Notes: generated by a model from the letters alone, not told the origin. A DNA stretch of 64,000 nt from JANXQG01 sp963775975 (GCA_963775975.1 CAVZKX010000001.1:1240001-1304000); one strand, 5' to 3'; numbered from the stretch's first letter, positions 47,439 to 56,621 are shown. Program-made: numbers and translations.

Positions 47439-48306
47439 AACATATGGTGATGCAGTGCGAGCAAAACCACGAAATACACCGAATACACGAAAGGAGCGCG
47501 GCGCAAGTGTACGGCCGCCAAGTTTATCTTTCTTTCGTCCATTTTCCTTTCTGTTTTTCGCATGGATCGCCCAACGGCAGACGTGAGAGAGGGAAAGGAA
47601 GATCGGGGAAACGAATATGCGGGGGCGCCCTGGGTTAGGCGGGAGATTTCTACTTTCAACTCTACTAACGCGCACGAACGGATTCCCCGCGATTGGCACG
47701 ATAGTTGCTATCTTCTGTGTACTGGTGTCTACATAACCAGAAATGGCAGTCCGGACTGGAAATGGCGAATGACAGATGTCCCAATACATTCCCTCTCGCT
47801 GGCGCTTCGGGCTTGTATGCGGCTAGCGCGCCGGCCACGCACCAGTGTTGCTCAGATTCACAAGCGAGGCGGAACAAAATACTTTTCCGCGGACAAAATC
47901 CGACAAAAAACGACACGAGGCCGTTTCGCTGCGGAATTCGTCCCTGTGAAAAAGCCTCACCCCGAGCGTTGCGGGGTCAAAGGGGGCGAAAAACCGGGGA
48001 AAACCAGGAAAAACCGCCGAGAACGCGCTTTTTTTCGAGGAGTTGAAACCGAGTTCAGACCTATGATTCGAACCGCGGATTACACGGATAGCCTTGGAAG
48101 TCATCGAGAACTCATCCGCGACCATCTGCATTATCCGCGGTGAAAAATGCGTGACTGCCCGACGCACCATGTTTACCCAGTTTGACAGCCCGAAGCACCA
48201 TCGCAGAATGAACGTAAGATGATAACTGATAACAAGTTACGCCCCCGCTCGCGCCAAGCACCACGCGTCGCGAAACATGCGAGGCGGTGCGTAAAGGAAG
48301 ACGTTT

Positions 48307-48373
48307 AGCCACGGATTGAACACAGATGAAACACGGATGGCGTCCGTGTTCAATCCGTGTTTCATCCGTGGCT
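48307..48373. repeat. Palindromic repeat, family F
   Basis: The left arm 48307-48337 (AGCCACGGATTGAACACAGA and on) pairs imperfectly with 48343-48373. Fragments with similar ATCCGCGG and ACACGGAT motifs lie at about 47350-47400 and 48065-48145. Confidence 0.75.
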
Positions 48374-48550
48374 AACTTTCCCGGTGCTGCGAGACGGACG
48401 GCAGGGCGGAGCGGCACGCATTGCGACATACCAGAAATGGCAGCCGGATGCCTTGCAACATCCCGGAGGAGGACAATATACTTACGGACTTACGCCCACG
48501 ACGCAATTGTCCGTCCTTTGTACCGACGGCCGCCGTGGACGAATCTCAGC

Positions 48551-48581
48551 GGTGGGACTCGCTGCGCTCGGCCCACCCTAC
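48551..48581. repeat. Palindromic-repeat arm, family D copy 2
   Basis: GGTGGGACTCGCTGCGCTCG followed by GCCCACCCTAC. It matches the reverse complement of 19218-19247 at 29 of 30 bases. It is a single arm located 18 bases before the thrS start. Confidence 0.8.
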
Positions 48582-48598
48582 AGGAAGTACTCCAATCC

Positions 48599-50794
48599 AT
48601 GCTCAAAGTTCATCTCCCCGACGGAACCATTAAGGAATACGACCGCCGCGTGCGGCCGATCGACATTGCTATGGAAATCGGCCCGCGGCTGGCCAAGGCG
48701 ACGATCGCCGCGGAGGTTGACGGAGTCATCGTCGGCGCGGATACGTATCTGCCCGAAGAAGGTGAGGTCCACCTGAAGCTGATCACAACCCGCGACGCCG
48801 CGGCATTGAACGTCATGCGGCACTCCTGCGCCCACGTCATGGCCCGCGCCGTGATGCGGCTCCATGAGGGCATCCAACTCGCCTTCGGCCCGACGGTGGA
48901 AAACGGCTATTACTATGACTTCCAGACGAAGCGGCCGCTCTCCGAAGAGGATTTCCCGGCGATCGAGGCCGAGATGGCCAAAATCGTCAAGGAAGACGAG
49001 CCTTTCGAGCGCGTCGAGATGGACCGCGGCGAGGCGATGCAGTTTTGCCGCGATCTCGGCCAGACGTTCAAGGTCGAGCATCTTGAAACCGGCCTTTCCG
49101 ATCACGGCCGCGTCTCATTCTATCGGCAGGGCGAGTTCATCGACCTCTGCCGCGGGCCGCACGTGCCCGCCGCCGGCGCGATCGGGGCCTTCAAGTTACT
49201 CAGCGTCGCGGGGGCTTATTGGAAAGGCGATTCCAACCGGCAGCAATTGCAGCGGCTCTACGGCACGGCCTGGTTCAAGAAGGAAGACATGGAGGAGTAT
49301 CTCAAGAAGATCGACGAAGCCAAGCGCCGCGACCATCGCACGCTCGGCAAGCAGCTTGAGCTGTTCACGATCGACCCAATGGTCGGCTCCGGGTTGATCC
49401 TCTGGCTGCCCAAGGGCGCGGTCGTTCGCCGGCAGTTGGAAAACTTCCTCTACGACAAGCTGCTGGAAATCGGCTATCAGCCGGTCTACACGCCGCACAT
49501 CGGCCGCATCGAGCTCTACCAGACCTCGGGCCACTTCCCCTACTACGCCAACAGCCAGTTCCCGCCGCTCTATTTCCATCCGCTGGGCGGCGTCATCCAG
49601 GAGCTCTTGCAGCTTTGGGCCAAAGGCGAGATCGACGACGACGGTCTTGCCGCCCGGCTCGAACCGTACATGCACTCCGCGACCCACGCCCGCGTACGGC
49701 CGCAAGTGCCGAACTACGATACGCTGCCGTCGTCGAAGGAGAAGGCGGCGGCAATCGAATCGTGGCTGGAGAAGCAGGAGCGGTACCTTTTGAAGCCGAT
49801 GAACTGCCCGCACCACATCAAGATCTACCAGAGCAAGCCGCGGAGCTACCGCGAGCTGCCGCTGCGGCTGGCCGAGTTCGGCACCGTCTATCGCTTCGAG
49901 CAGTCGGGCGAGCTAAATGGCATGACTCGCGTCCGCGGCTTCACGCAGGACGACGCCCACATCTTCTGCACCGAGGAGCAGGTGGCGGGCGAGTTCCGCG
50001 GCTGCATCGAAATGACGCAGTACGTCTTGAAGACGCTCGGCCTGACCGACTATCGCGTACGGCTCGGCTTCCGCGATCCGGCCAGCGATAAGTACGTCGG
50101 CACGCCCGAAAACTGGCAGCGGGCCGAGACGGCATTGGAGGCCGTTTGCAAGGAAATGGACTTGCCGAACCTCTCGATCGAGCGCGGCGAGGCGGCGTTT
50201 TATGGCCCGAAGGCTGATTTTGTCGTCGCCGACTGCATCGGCCGCGAGTGGCAGCTTGGCACGGTGCAGTTGGACTACAACCTGCCCAGCCCGCAGCGCT
50301 TTGGCCTTGAATACATCGGTGCGGACAACCGCCCGCACCAGCCGGTGATGATCCACCGCGCGCCGTTCGGTTCGTTCGAGCGGTTCGTCGGCATGTTGAT
50401 CGAGCACTTCGCCGGTGCGTTCCCCTTGTGGCTCGCGCCGGAGCAGGCCCGCGTGATGGTCGTCAGCCAGAAGGTCGAGGAGTATGGCCGGCAGGTCGAA
50501 GCCAAGTTGCGGCAGGCAGGATTTCGCGTGACCGGCGACTATCGGGCGGAAAAGGTCGGCTCGAAGATTCGCGACGCCCAATTGGAGCTCGTGCCTTACA
50601 TGTTCGTCCTCGGCGGCCGCGAAGCCGAAGCCGGCCAGGTCGCCCTCCGCGACCGTCTCGAAGGCGACCTCGGCACGATGCCGCTGGACGCTGCCATCGA
50701 ACGGCTTAAAGCCGAGGTTGCGGCCCGGACGATCCGGCAAGTTGTTAAAGGCTCGGCGGGAATAGGCGGAAGGCAGGAGGGAAATGAGTATTGA
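48599..50794 (+). CDS. thrS: Threonyl-tRNA synthetase
   Basis: 731 residues from ATG 48599 (MLKVHLPDGTIKEYDRRVRP), with AGGA upstream; the longer frame to 48326 is repeat DNA. Domains in order: TGS (1-60), editing/SAD domain with HSCAHVMARAV, class II core, and C-terminal anticodon-binding domain (ARVMVVSQKVEEYGRQVEAK). Zinc and catalytic residues are present: KPMNCPHH, TRVRGFTQDDAHIF and MIHRAPFGSFERFVG. Charges tRNA-Thr; essential and cytoplasmic. Unusual: about 70 extra residues between TSGHFPYYANSQF and YLLKPMNCPHH, where the E. coli enzyme is short. No T-box or leader is visible upstream, only repeat DNA. Confidence 0.96.
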   Translation: MLKVHLPDGTIKEYDRRVRPIDIAMEIGPRLAKATIAAEVDGVIVGADTYLPEEGEVHLKLITTRDAAALNVMRHSCAHVMARAVMRLHEGIQLAFGPTVENGYYYDFQTKRPLSEEDFPAIEAEMAKIVKEDEPFERVEMDRGEAMQFCRDLGQTFKVEHLETGLSDHGRVSFYRQGEFIDLCRGPHVPAAGAIGAFKLLSVAGAYWKGDSNRQQLQRLYGTAWFKKEDMEEYLKKIDEAKRRDHRTLGKQLELFTIDPMVGSGLILWLPKGAVVRRQLENFLYDKLLEIGYQPVYTPHIGRIELYQTSGHFPYYANSQFPPLYFHPLGGVIQELLQLWAKGEIDDDGLAARLEPYMHSATHARVRPQVPNYDTLPSSKEKAAAIESWLEKQERYLLKPMNCPHHIKIYQSKPRSYRELPLRLAEFGTVYRFEQSGELNGMTRVRGFTQDDAHIFCTEEQVAGEFRGCIEMTQYVLKTLGLTDYRVRLGFRDPASDKYVGTPENWQRAETALEAVCKEMDLPNLSIERGEAAFYGPKADFVVADCIGREWQLGTVQLDYNLPSPQRFGLEYIGADNRPHQPVMIHRAPFGSFERFVGMLIEHFAGAFPLWLAPEQARVMVVSQKVEEYGRQVEAKLRQAGFRVTGDYRAEKVGSKIRDAQLELVPYMFVLGGREAEAGQVALRDRLEGDLGTMPLDAAIERLKAEVAARTIRQVVKGSAGIGGRQEGNEY

Positions 50795-50839
50795 TGTAGG
50801 GTGGGACAAGCAAGTCCTGCGAACGAAGGCCCACGAGGG

Positions 50840-51121
50840 TCAAGACCTGCCACGATACCGCAGTTGTTCCCTTATGGCGAATCCCGCCTCGGACAGACGG
50901 ATTAGCTTGGTTTGTCCGCGTTGCACAGATTCGATATAGCCCAGTTTTTGCGCGATTTGGAGCCGACCTATAAACCTACTGTGAACCGCATTCGATGCTA
51001 GCCCGTTCGGACAAGCTGATTGAATCACATCGGACACCGGCACGAACTCTGCCGTGCAGTAGTGGAGCGCCTCAAGAGCTTCGAGGTTTGCAGATTCGAT
51101 GTCTAGCCTTTTGGTATTCAC
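50840..51121 (-). CDS. Small wHTH-like protein overlapping the upstream stop
   Basis: 93 residues from a GTG at 51121 that overlaps the TGA of the preceding gene in a GTGA arrangement, typical of translational coupling. The sequence LQIAQKLGYIESVQRGQTKL plus IRLSEAGFAIREQ resembles the recognition helix and wing of small winged-helix proteins. No other motif. It may be a regulator co-produced with the exported protein encoded just upstream. No independent ribosome site is seen. Whether it is real rests on the overlap and its sensible composition. Confidence 0.5.
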   Translation of the reverse strand: MNTKRLDIESANLEALEALHYCTAEFVPVSDVIQSACPNGLASNAVHSRFIGRLQIAQKLGYIESVQRGQTKLIRLSEAGFAIREQLRYRGRS

Positions 51122-52392
51122 GGCAATTTGATTCCCTTCAATTCGAACGAATACTCCTTCGTCGCGATCAGGCCCGGCGTTTCGTAGACGAAAGACATTT
51201 TCTCGGGCGACTGGTCCTTGTCCAAGGCAAACACATAGCCCATGCCAAGTTCCTTAGGCGTTCGCGAGGTCGTTTCCATCGAGTCGGGCTCGACCGGCTT
51301 GCCGTCGGCGCCTTTCAAGTAAGCTTTGTTCTGCAAGGCCCAGTTGCGGTGCGATTCGAGGGCGTCACCCGCGCTGTCGAATTGAAGCTGCACGCCGACA
51401 TCCCAAGTGTCGCCGCGTTTGCGGAAGTCGGTGATCGCGACCGTGGCGGCGGCGATCTTCGCTTGCTGCTTGCCCTTGAGCAGATTGCTGAAGGAGAACT
51501 TTTCGACCTTGCCAAGCATCATCACGCGGAGCGTGCCTTTCAGCGAGGAGATCTCCTTCGCGCCTGTGGCGGGCATCGCCATCGGAACGACCAGTTCCAG
51601 TGCCGAGCTGCCGTGGCGGGGCAGCGGCGTTTCGGGCTCGCTCTCCGGATTGTCGACCGCCAACGCCGCGCCGGTCGAGTCGACGGCTTTCACGTCGGCC
51701 ATCCGCTGCTTCACGGCGATCGGGTGCAACCGCGGCTCCCAGGCCACTTCGAGCGTAATGTGAAAGATCGGCGGCGAGGTGCCACGAAGCTCGCGCAGCG
51801 CGTTCACCCGCACCGGCTCGATCCGCAGCGGCCCGACGACCGTTGCCCTGCCGACCCGAGGCAGATCGAGCGGGCCACGAGGAACGAGTTGCAACGCGCC
51901 CGGCTGGCCGTATGGGTAAACCGACATCTGCGCCTGATCGAGCACTTGGTCCAGCGCGGTCCAGAATGGCGTTTTGTCGAAATCGGCCTTGATCTCCGGA
52001 TCGATCGGCGGGACTCCGGCCGGCTGCGGCAGCGGAGAGAGGTTGTTGCCCGTCTGCTTCTGGATCTCCGCCAGCGCTTGCGAAAGCCTCATGCGGCCAT
52101 GAAGCGTGACGATCGACCCATTCACGCTCGCCTGGGCCAAGTCGTCCTGGAGTTTTCCGCGGACGCGACGCAGCGCCTGCCTCACCTCTTCATCAGTTTC
52201 GGACTCCGCAGTAGGCAGATAGTCGAGCGCCGCCGGGCCGAGCTTGATCAACTGTTCTTCGGCGCTCAGGCGCACCGCCTTATGCTCGTCGCCCAGCTTG
52301 TTTCGGACAAGGTCCAGCACCTGCGACTTTAATGTATCGCTTGCCGGGTCGGCGGCGATCAGGCAGCTTGCAAGTAGGATTGAGCAGAGCAT
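51118..52392 (-). CDS. Exported protein with HEAT-like and STN/secretin-like regions
   Basis: 424 residues. Short signal peptide (MLCSILLASCLIAADPA). Residues about 20-85 look like HEAT-type helices (VRLSAEEQLIKLGPAALDYL; EVRQALRRVRGKL). Residues about 88-170 resemble the secretin/TonB N-terminal (STN) fold: SIVTLHGRMRLSQALAEIQK, then KTPFWTALDQVLDQAQMSVY, typical of proteins that sit in the envelope. The remainder is beta-rich with no recognised family. I have seen similar planctomycete hypothetical proteins but cannot name one. Likely periplasmic. It overlaps a small wHTH-like gene downstream. Confidence 0.65.
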   Translation of the reverse strand: MLCSILLASCLIAADPASDTLKSQVLDLVRNKLGDEHKAVRLSAEEQLIKLGPAALDYLPTAESETDEEVRQALRRVRGKLQDDLAQASVNGSIVTLHGRMRLSQALAEIQKQTGNNLSPLPQPAGVPPIDPEIKADFDKTPFWTALDQVLDQAQMSVYPYGQPGALQLVPRGPLDLPRVGRATVVGPLRIEPVRVNALRELRGTSPPIFHITLEVAWEPRLHPIAVKQRMADVKAVDSTGAALAVDNPESEPETPLPRHGSSALELVVPMAMPATGAKEISSLKGTLRVMMLGKVEKFSFSNLLKGKQQAKIAAATVAITDFRKRGDTWDVGVQLQFDSAGDALESHRNWALQNKAYLKGADGKPVEPDSMETTSRTPKELGMGYVFALDKDQSPEKMSFVYETPGLIATKEYSFELKGIKLP

Positions 52393-52514
52393 GAAAGTAG
52401 GTCCTTTCTGCCGGAAAGGACTAATTTGATCGACCTCGTGTTGGAATACGGCGTTCTCAAACGAGAAGCAAGCGCATTAGTTCCACTCGGCAAGTGGAAC
52501 CTACATTATAATCG

Positions 52515-53675
52515 CTACCGAGCCGGGCGATTATCGGCCGTCAGATTCGGCTTTTTTGCAGAGTCACCTGCCATGGCCGCATCGCCCGAAAGGAACGTGT
52601 ACCAGCCGAGCCGCCGGCAGATTGGCGATGCCGCCTCGTAGCGCTCGAATTCGTGCTTGGGGCCAACGTCACAGGCGACATCGACCACCTCCAACTTGCC
52701 GCCAGCGGAACTTGACGGGCCAACGCGGCCTACCGCCTCCGGACCGCCCCGCCCATAGAGGCGCGAATAGTACTTCAGCACGCGGTCGCCACAATTCTCG
52801 GTAACCAGAATCTGTTGGACCGCCAGGGGCGCCAACCCGCCGCCGGCCGACGGTTCGAACCAGCCGCAGTCCACCGCGGCTGCCAGCAGCATTACGCGGA
52901 TGGGCCGCAAGCCGGTGCTCCTCCATGTCTCCAAGCTCGTGGGCGGAAGCACGCGGCCGCCCGCGGCACCGCCCGCCAGCAATTCGAGCGCGCCACTCGC
53001 CGCGCGACAGCCAAGGCTGAAGCCGATCAGGCTCAGCGGTTCGCCACGCGGCATGCCGGTCAGCGCGCGAGCAAGATAGTACGCTTCGACGTCGCTGCGG
53101 CAGACTTTCATTTGAATATCGGGGCGGATACCTCGGACCACCCGCGACGAGCGATCCGCCGGCCACGACCAGACGACCAACCGAAAGGAACGGCCACACC
53201 CAACCTGCTGCAGCAAGTTGCGAACTTCGTTGCCGTGCTGAACTGCCGAATCGGGATCGGTGCCATAGCCGTGGACGAGCACAACAGTTGGCAGAGAAGG
53301 GTCGGCCGAGGCTTGGAATCCGGCCAGATCCGATGCATTCCATTGGCCGCAACGGGACGTGTCCGCCAACCGCCAGTATCTAATCTGCGCCGTTCCAGCT
53401 TCCAAATCGCCGCAGCCCGGCGCGCACCGGGTATCGACCAACCACACCTGTGAAGCGGGCGCGGCAGCAGGCGGCGTCCCGGCGGGGGCGCGTGCCGTGA
53501 TGCAGAGGGTGATCAAGACCGTTATTCCTAAGACGGTACCAGTCCATCCATTCGTCAAGTTCGGCGCGAAGCGGTTTATCGCGCGAAGCGAGATACGCGA
53601 GTCAAACGGCACGACGCGCAGCGCGATGGACTCACAATCGCGGGAATTGATTCTGGCGGAGTAAAGACCGAACAT
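52515..53675 (-). CDS. Alpha/beta hydrolase-like membrane-anchored protein
   Basis: 386 residues from ATG 53675, with GAAGG 7 bases upstream (a GTG at 53696 is less likely). A hydrophobic segment at about 45-63 (VLGITVLITLCITARAPAG) anchors or exports it. The hydrolase core shows PTVVLVHGYGTDPDSAVQHG, then the nucleophile elbow LIGFSLGCRAASGALELL (GFSLG, Ser near 220). A possible acid (D in VDCGWFE) and a late His (KHEFERYEA) follow. C-terminal CRRLGWYTFLSGDAAMAGD is characteristic but unfamiliar. Esterase or lipase-like; substrate unknown. Not obviously in an operon. Confidence 0.7.
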   Translation of the reverse strand: MFGLYSARINSRDCESIALRVVPFDSRISLRAINRFAPNLTNGWTGTVLGITVLITLCITARAPAGTPPAAAPASQVWLVDTRCAPGCGDLEAGTAQIRYWRLADTSRCGQWNASDLAGFQASADPSLPTVVLVHGYGTDPDSAVQHGNEVRNLLQQVGCGRSFRLVVWSWPADRSSRVVRGIRPDIQMKVCRSDVEAYYLARALTGMPRGEPLSLIGFSLGCRAASGALELLAGGAAGGRVLPPTSLETWRSTGLRPIRVMLLAAAVDCGWFEPSAGGGLAPLAVQQILVTENCGDRVLKYYSRLYGRGGPEAVGRVGPSSSAGGKLEVVDVACDVGPKHEFERYEAASPICRRLGWYTFLSGDAAMAGDSAKKPNLTADNRPAR

Positions 53676-53802
53676 TCTGGAACCTTCGTTCCCCACGAAA
53701 TTGCCGCTTTGCGAAGAAATCTTTTGCCAACTCTACCCCATATTTAAGCGCGCCGTCGGAAAAAAGCAATCCCCGTGCGGCAGAAAAAGCACGGCGTCGC
53801 GG

Positions 53803-53830
53803 TTGCACATCATCGATCTTGGTGTAGAGT
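53803..53830 (+). promoter_or_regulatory. Weak promoter candidate for the lipoprotein gene
   Basis: TTGCAC at 53803-53808, a 16-base spacer and TAGAGT at 53825-53830, about 55 bases before the ATG. Confidence 0.35.
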
Positions 53831-53883
53831 TTTCATGTTGAAGACCTGAAGAAATCCGGAATTGGTTTGGAAGGGAACGAATC

Positions 53884-54159
53884 ATGCGTAAGCTATTCGC
53901 CTTGGCGGTGGTGTTGATCCTGACAGCTTCGATGTCCGGTTGCGAGTCTTGTTCGCTGTTTCACGGCGAGCGGGCCCGCCCGTATCCGACTTGTGTGCCC
54001 GGCTGCGAATCGCCGTGCGCCGCTCCGTGCGGGCAAGGCTGTGCGCCGGCTTACGCGCCAGTCGGCGGCTGCCCGTCGTGTGCTCCCACGGTCGGTGCCG
54101 TTTCAACAACCACATCCATGCCGGGCAGCGGCGAAGTTTTGCCTGGACCACAGACCTGA
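53884..54159 (+). CDS. Small Cys-rich lipoprotein
   Basis: 91 residues with GGAAGGGAACG upstream of ATG 53884. The signal peptide ends in a lipobox (LTASMSGC), so Cys20 should be lipidated. The mature part is rich in C, P and G (CVPGCESPCAAPCGQGCAPA, CPSCAP), with about nine further cysteines, and ends PGPQT, an ending shared by several small planctomycete lipoproteins, from memory. It would sit in the outer or inner membrane facing the periplasm. The cysteines could form disulfide cross-links. Unknown function; it precedes rlmKL with separate expression likely. Confidence 0.7.
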   Translation: MRKLFALAVVLILTASMSGCESCSLFHGERARPYPTCVPGCESPCAAPCGQGCAPAYAPVGGCPSCAPTVGAVSTTTSMPGSGEVLPGPQT

Positions 54160-54282
54160 TTGCCGTCGATGCAACGTAGCCGGCAAACTCTGCGTGCCGG
54201 CAAAAGGTTTGTCCGTGTCGGTTTCGCCATCCTGAACGGGGCCGACGCGGACGAATCGTTTTCTTGGCGGTACAATGAAGGC

Positions 54283-56577
54283 ATGTCCGCCACTCCTGAC
54301 AATCCTGCCACGCTCGATCTCATCGCCACCAGCGCCTTTGGCCTGGAGGCTGTTGTCGCGCGGGAACTTCAAGGGTTGGGCTACGAAGGAAAAATCATTC
54401 AGCCCGGCCGCATCCTCTTTCGCGGTGGCGAAGCAGATATTTGCCGGACGAACCTCTGGCTCCGCGCCGCCGACCGTGTGCTCGTGCGGCTAGGATGCTT
54501 TGACGCCTCGGATTTCGGCCAGCTTTTCGACGGCACTCGAGCATTGCCATGGGAAGAGTGGCTGCCGGCCGACGCCGAATTCCCAGTGACGGGCCGATCG
54601 GTCAAGTCGCAGCTTTCCAGCGTGCCGGCCTGCCAGAAGATCGTGAAGAAGGCCGTCGTCGAACGGCTCAAAGTGGCTTACGGCGCGGAGTGGTTCGCCG
54701 AGACTGGTCCAAAATACTCGCTGGAAGTCGCCTTGCTCGATAACCTGGCCACGCTCACGATCGATACCAGCGGTCCTGGGCTGCACAAGCGCGGCTACCG
54801 ACCGCTGACCGGCAATGCGCCGCTGAAGGAAACGATGGCTGCGGCGATGGTCATGCTCAGCGTCTGGCGGCCGGATCGCCCGTTGATCGACCCATTCTGC
54901 GGCTCCGGCACGATCCCCATTGAGGCGGCGCTCATCGGCCGCAACATCGCGCCGGGCCTCGGCCGCACGTTTCTTGCGGAGTCGTGGCCGCGGCTGCCTG
55001 CCGCCTTGTGGGAAGCCGCCCGGCAAGAGGCCCGTGCGGCAGCGCTGCCCGAATTGCCGTCGCGGATTATCGGGACAGATGTTGACGAAGGCGTGCTTGG
55101 CCTCGCTCGGTTTCATGCCGAGAAAGCGGGCGTGGCGGCCGATATCCATTTCCAACAACGGCCGTTTCAGGATCTTACGAGCAAGCGGGAATCCGGTTGC
55201 GTGATATGCAACCCGCCTTACGGCGAACGGCTTGGCGAATCGGCCGAGGCCCACGCATTGCACCGGGCCATGCCCGATGTCTTCCGCCGGCTGCCGACTT
55301 GGTCGTTCTTCATTCTTACGGCCCTCTCGGACTTCGAGGCCGTGATCGGCCAGCAGGCGACGCGGCGCAGGAAGCTCTACAACGGGCGGATTGAATGCAC
55401 GTACTACCAGTTTTTGGGACCGAAGCCGAGGAGAAGGGAGAAATCCGAAGGTCGAATGACGAATGTCGAAACAAGTCCGAATTCCGAAATCCAAATAGCG
55501 GAAACCTCTTCAGACGTTCGTCATTCGTCATTTGAATTTGATTCGACATTCGAAATTCGTCATTCAAATGTGACGCAGTCCGCGGCCGTTTCTCCGTCTC
55601 CCCGCCAGGTCTTCGGCGGCCTGTCCGCAAAAGCCCACGAACAAGCCGAGATTTTTCGCGCCCGCCTGACGAAGAGGGCTCGCCATCTCCGCCGCTGGCC
55701 CAAGCAGGGCATCACCTGCTACCGGCTCTACGAACAGGACATCCCCGAAGTGCCGCTGGTGGTCGATCGTTACGAAGATTGCCTGCACATCGCCGAGTTT
55801 GCCCGGCCTACGGAGCATACGCCGGCCGAACATGCCGATTGGCTCGATCTGATGCTGCGCACGGCGGCGGAAGCGACCGAAGTGCCGATCGATAACGTCT
55901 TCCTCAAACGCAGAGAGCGGCAGCGGGGCGCGGCGCAATATGAGCGGCTGGAAGCCGAGCAGCGAACGATCACCGCCCACGAAGGCGGCTTGCTCTTCGA
56001 GATCAATCTTTCGAACTATCTCGACACAGGGCTGTTTCTGGACCATCGCATCACGCGCGGCATGGTCCGCGAGGCGGCTGCCGGCAAGCGGTTCCTCAAT
56101 CTCTTTGCCTACACCGGTTCGTTCAGTGTCTATGCGGCTGCGGGCGGCGCGGTTGAGACGGTTACCGTTGATCTCTCGAATACCTACGTCGATTGGGCGA
56201 AGCGGAATATGACTCTCAATGGTTTTACAGGGCCCGACCATGAGTTTGTCCGTGACGACGCCATGCATTTTCTTGAAAGTCGCCGCGGCCGCGCCTCATT
56301 TGACCTGGCCGTGGTCGACGCCCCCACGTTTTCCAACAGCAAGGCTCTGGAAGACTATTGGGACATCCAGCGGAACCATGCCGCGCTCCTGAACTGTCTG
56401 GGCGGATTGATGTCGCCCGGTGGAGCGATCTTTTTCTCTACCAACTTCCGCCGCTTCAAGCTGGCGGAAGCGGAACTTGGCGGCTTTACAATTCGCGAGA
56501 TCAGCCGTCAGACCGTCCCGCCCGATTTCCGCAATCGGCGGATACATCGGTGCTGGCGGATGGTAAAGCAAAACTAA
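54283..56577 (+). CDS. rlmKL: Bifunctional 23S rRNA methyltransferase RlmKL
   Basis: 764 residues from ATG 54283. The N-terminal half is RlmL: THUMP region (about 45-150), then LIDPFCGSGTIPIEAALIGR, IIGTDVDEGVLGLARFHAEK and the NPPYGERLG motif; it makes m2G2445 in 23S rRNA. The C-terminal half is RlmK: FEINLSNYLDTGLFLDHRIT, RFLNLFAYTGSFSVYAAAGG, VTVDLSNTYVDWAKRNM and VVDAPTFSNSK (DAPTF for the usual DPPTF); it makes m7G2069. The linker between them contains about 45 residues encoded by repeat DNA (55439-55572, starting SEGRMTNVETSPNSEIQ). Cytoplasmic. Longer than E. coli RlmKL mainly because of this linker. Confidence 0.93.
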   Translation: MSATPDNPATLDLIATSAFGLEAVVARELQGLGYEGKIIQPGRILFRGGEADICRTNLWLRAADRVLVRLGCFDASDFGQLFDGTRALPWEEWLPADAEFPVTGRSVKSQLSSVPACQKIVKKAVVERLKVAYGAEWFAETGPKYSLEVALLDNLATLTIDTSGPGLHKRGYRPLTGNAPLKETMAAAMVMLSVWRPDRPLIDPFCGSGTIPIEAALIGRNIAPGLGRTFLAESWPRLPAALWEAARQEARAAALPELPSRIIGTDVDEGVLGLARFHAEKAGVAADIHFQQRPFQDLTSKRESGCVICNPPYGERLGESAEAHALHRAMPDVFRRLPTWSFFILTALSDFEAVIGQQATRRRKLYNGRIECTYYQFLGPKPRRREKSEGRMTNVETSPNSEIQIAETSSDVRHSSFEFDSTFEIRHSNVTQSAAVSPSPRQVFGGLSAKAHEQAEIFRARLTKRARHLRRWPKQGITCYRLYEQDIPEVPLVVDRYEDCLHIAEFARPTEHTPAEHADWLDLMLRTAAEATEVPIDNVFLKRRERQRGAAQYERLEAEQRTITAHEGGLLFEINLSNYLDTGLFLDHRITRGMVREAAAGKRFLNLFAYTGSFSVYAAAGGAVETVTVDLSNTYVDWAKRNMTLNGFTGPDHEFVRDDAMHFLESRRGRASFDLAVVDAPTFSNSKALEDYWDIQRNHAALLNCLGGLMSPGGAIFFSTNFRRFKLAEAELGGFTIREISRQTVPPDFRNRRIHRCWRMVKQN
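55439..55572. repeat. AT-rich palindromic repeat inside rlmKL, family G
   Basis: GGTCGAATGACGAATGTCGA, then TTCGTCATTCGTCATTTGAA and TTCGACATTCGAAATTCGTC. Several overlapping inverted copies of GAATGTCGAA and ATGACGAA lie in DNA much richer in AT than the flanking gene. It is in frame, without stops, and falls exactly between the two methyltransferase domains. Confidence 0.85.
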
Positions 56578-56621
56578 CCAGGGCTGAACTACGAGGCACT
56601 ATGCGTGACGCCGCGGTCCAA

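Larger units (their letters stand above)
47099..48598. other. Repeat-rich 1.5-kb intergenic region without a convincing gene
   Basis: Open frames exist (for example 47562-48143 plus), but they translate repeat DNA (ATCCGCG, TACACGG, CCACGAAATACACCG motifs) and lack ribosome sites and family motifs. The region contains the hairpin cluster at 47150-47209, an orphan promoter-like site at 47411-47438, a palindrome at 48307-48373 and a family D copy at 48551-48581. It looks like a sink for short dispersed elements. Confidence 0.65.

Noticed and set aside
48060..48080. GATTCGAACC looks like a tRNA T-loop on the minus strand
   Set aside because: The flanking bases do not form a five-pair T-stem, and no acceptor or anticodon stem is found. 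The motif belongs to a repeat.
47562..48143. Plus-strand open frame of 193 residues
   Set aside because: It translates dispersed repeat motifs (TACACGG, ATCCGCGG), has no ribosome site, and overlaps equally good frames on the other strand.
48326..48598. N-terminal extension of threonyl-tRNA synthetase
   Set aside because: This stretch is repeat DNA (families F and D), and the protein aligns with ThrRS only from ATG 48599.
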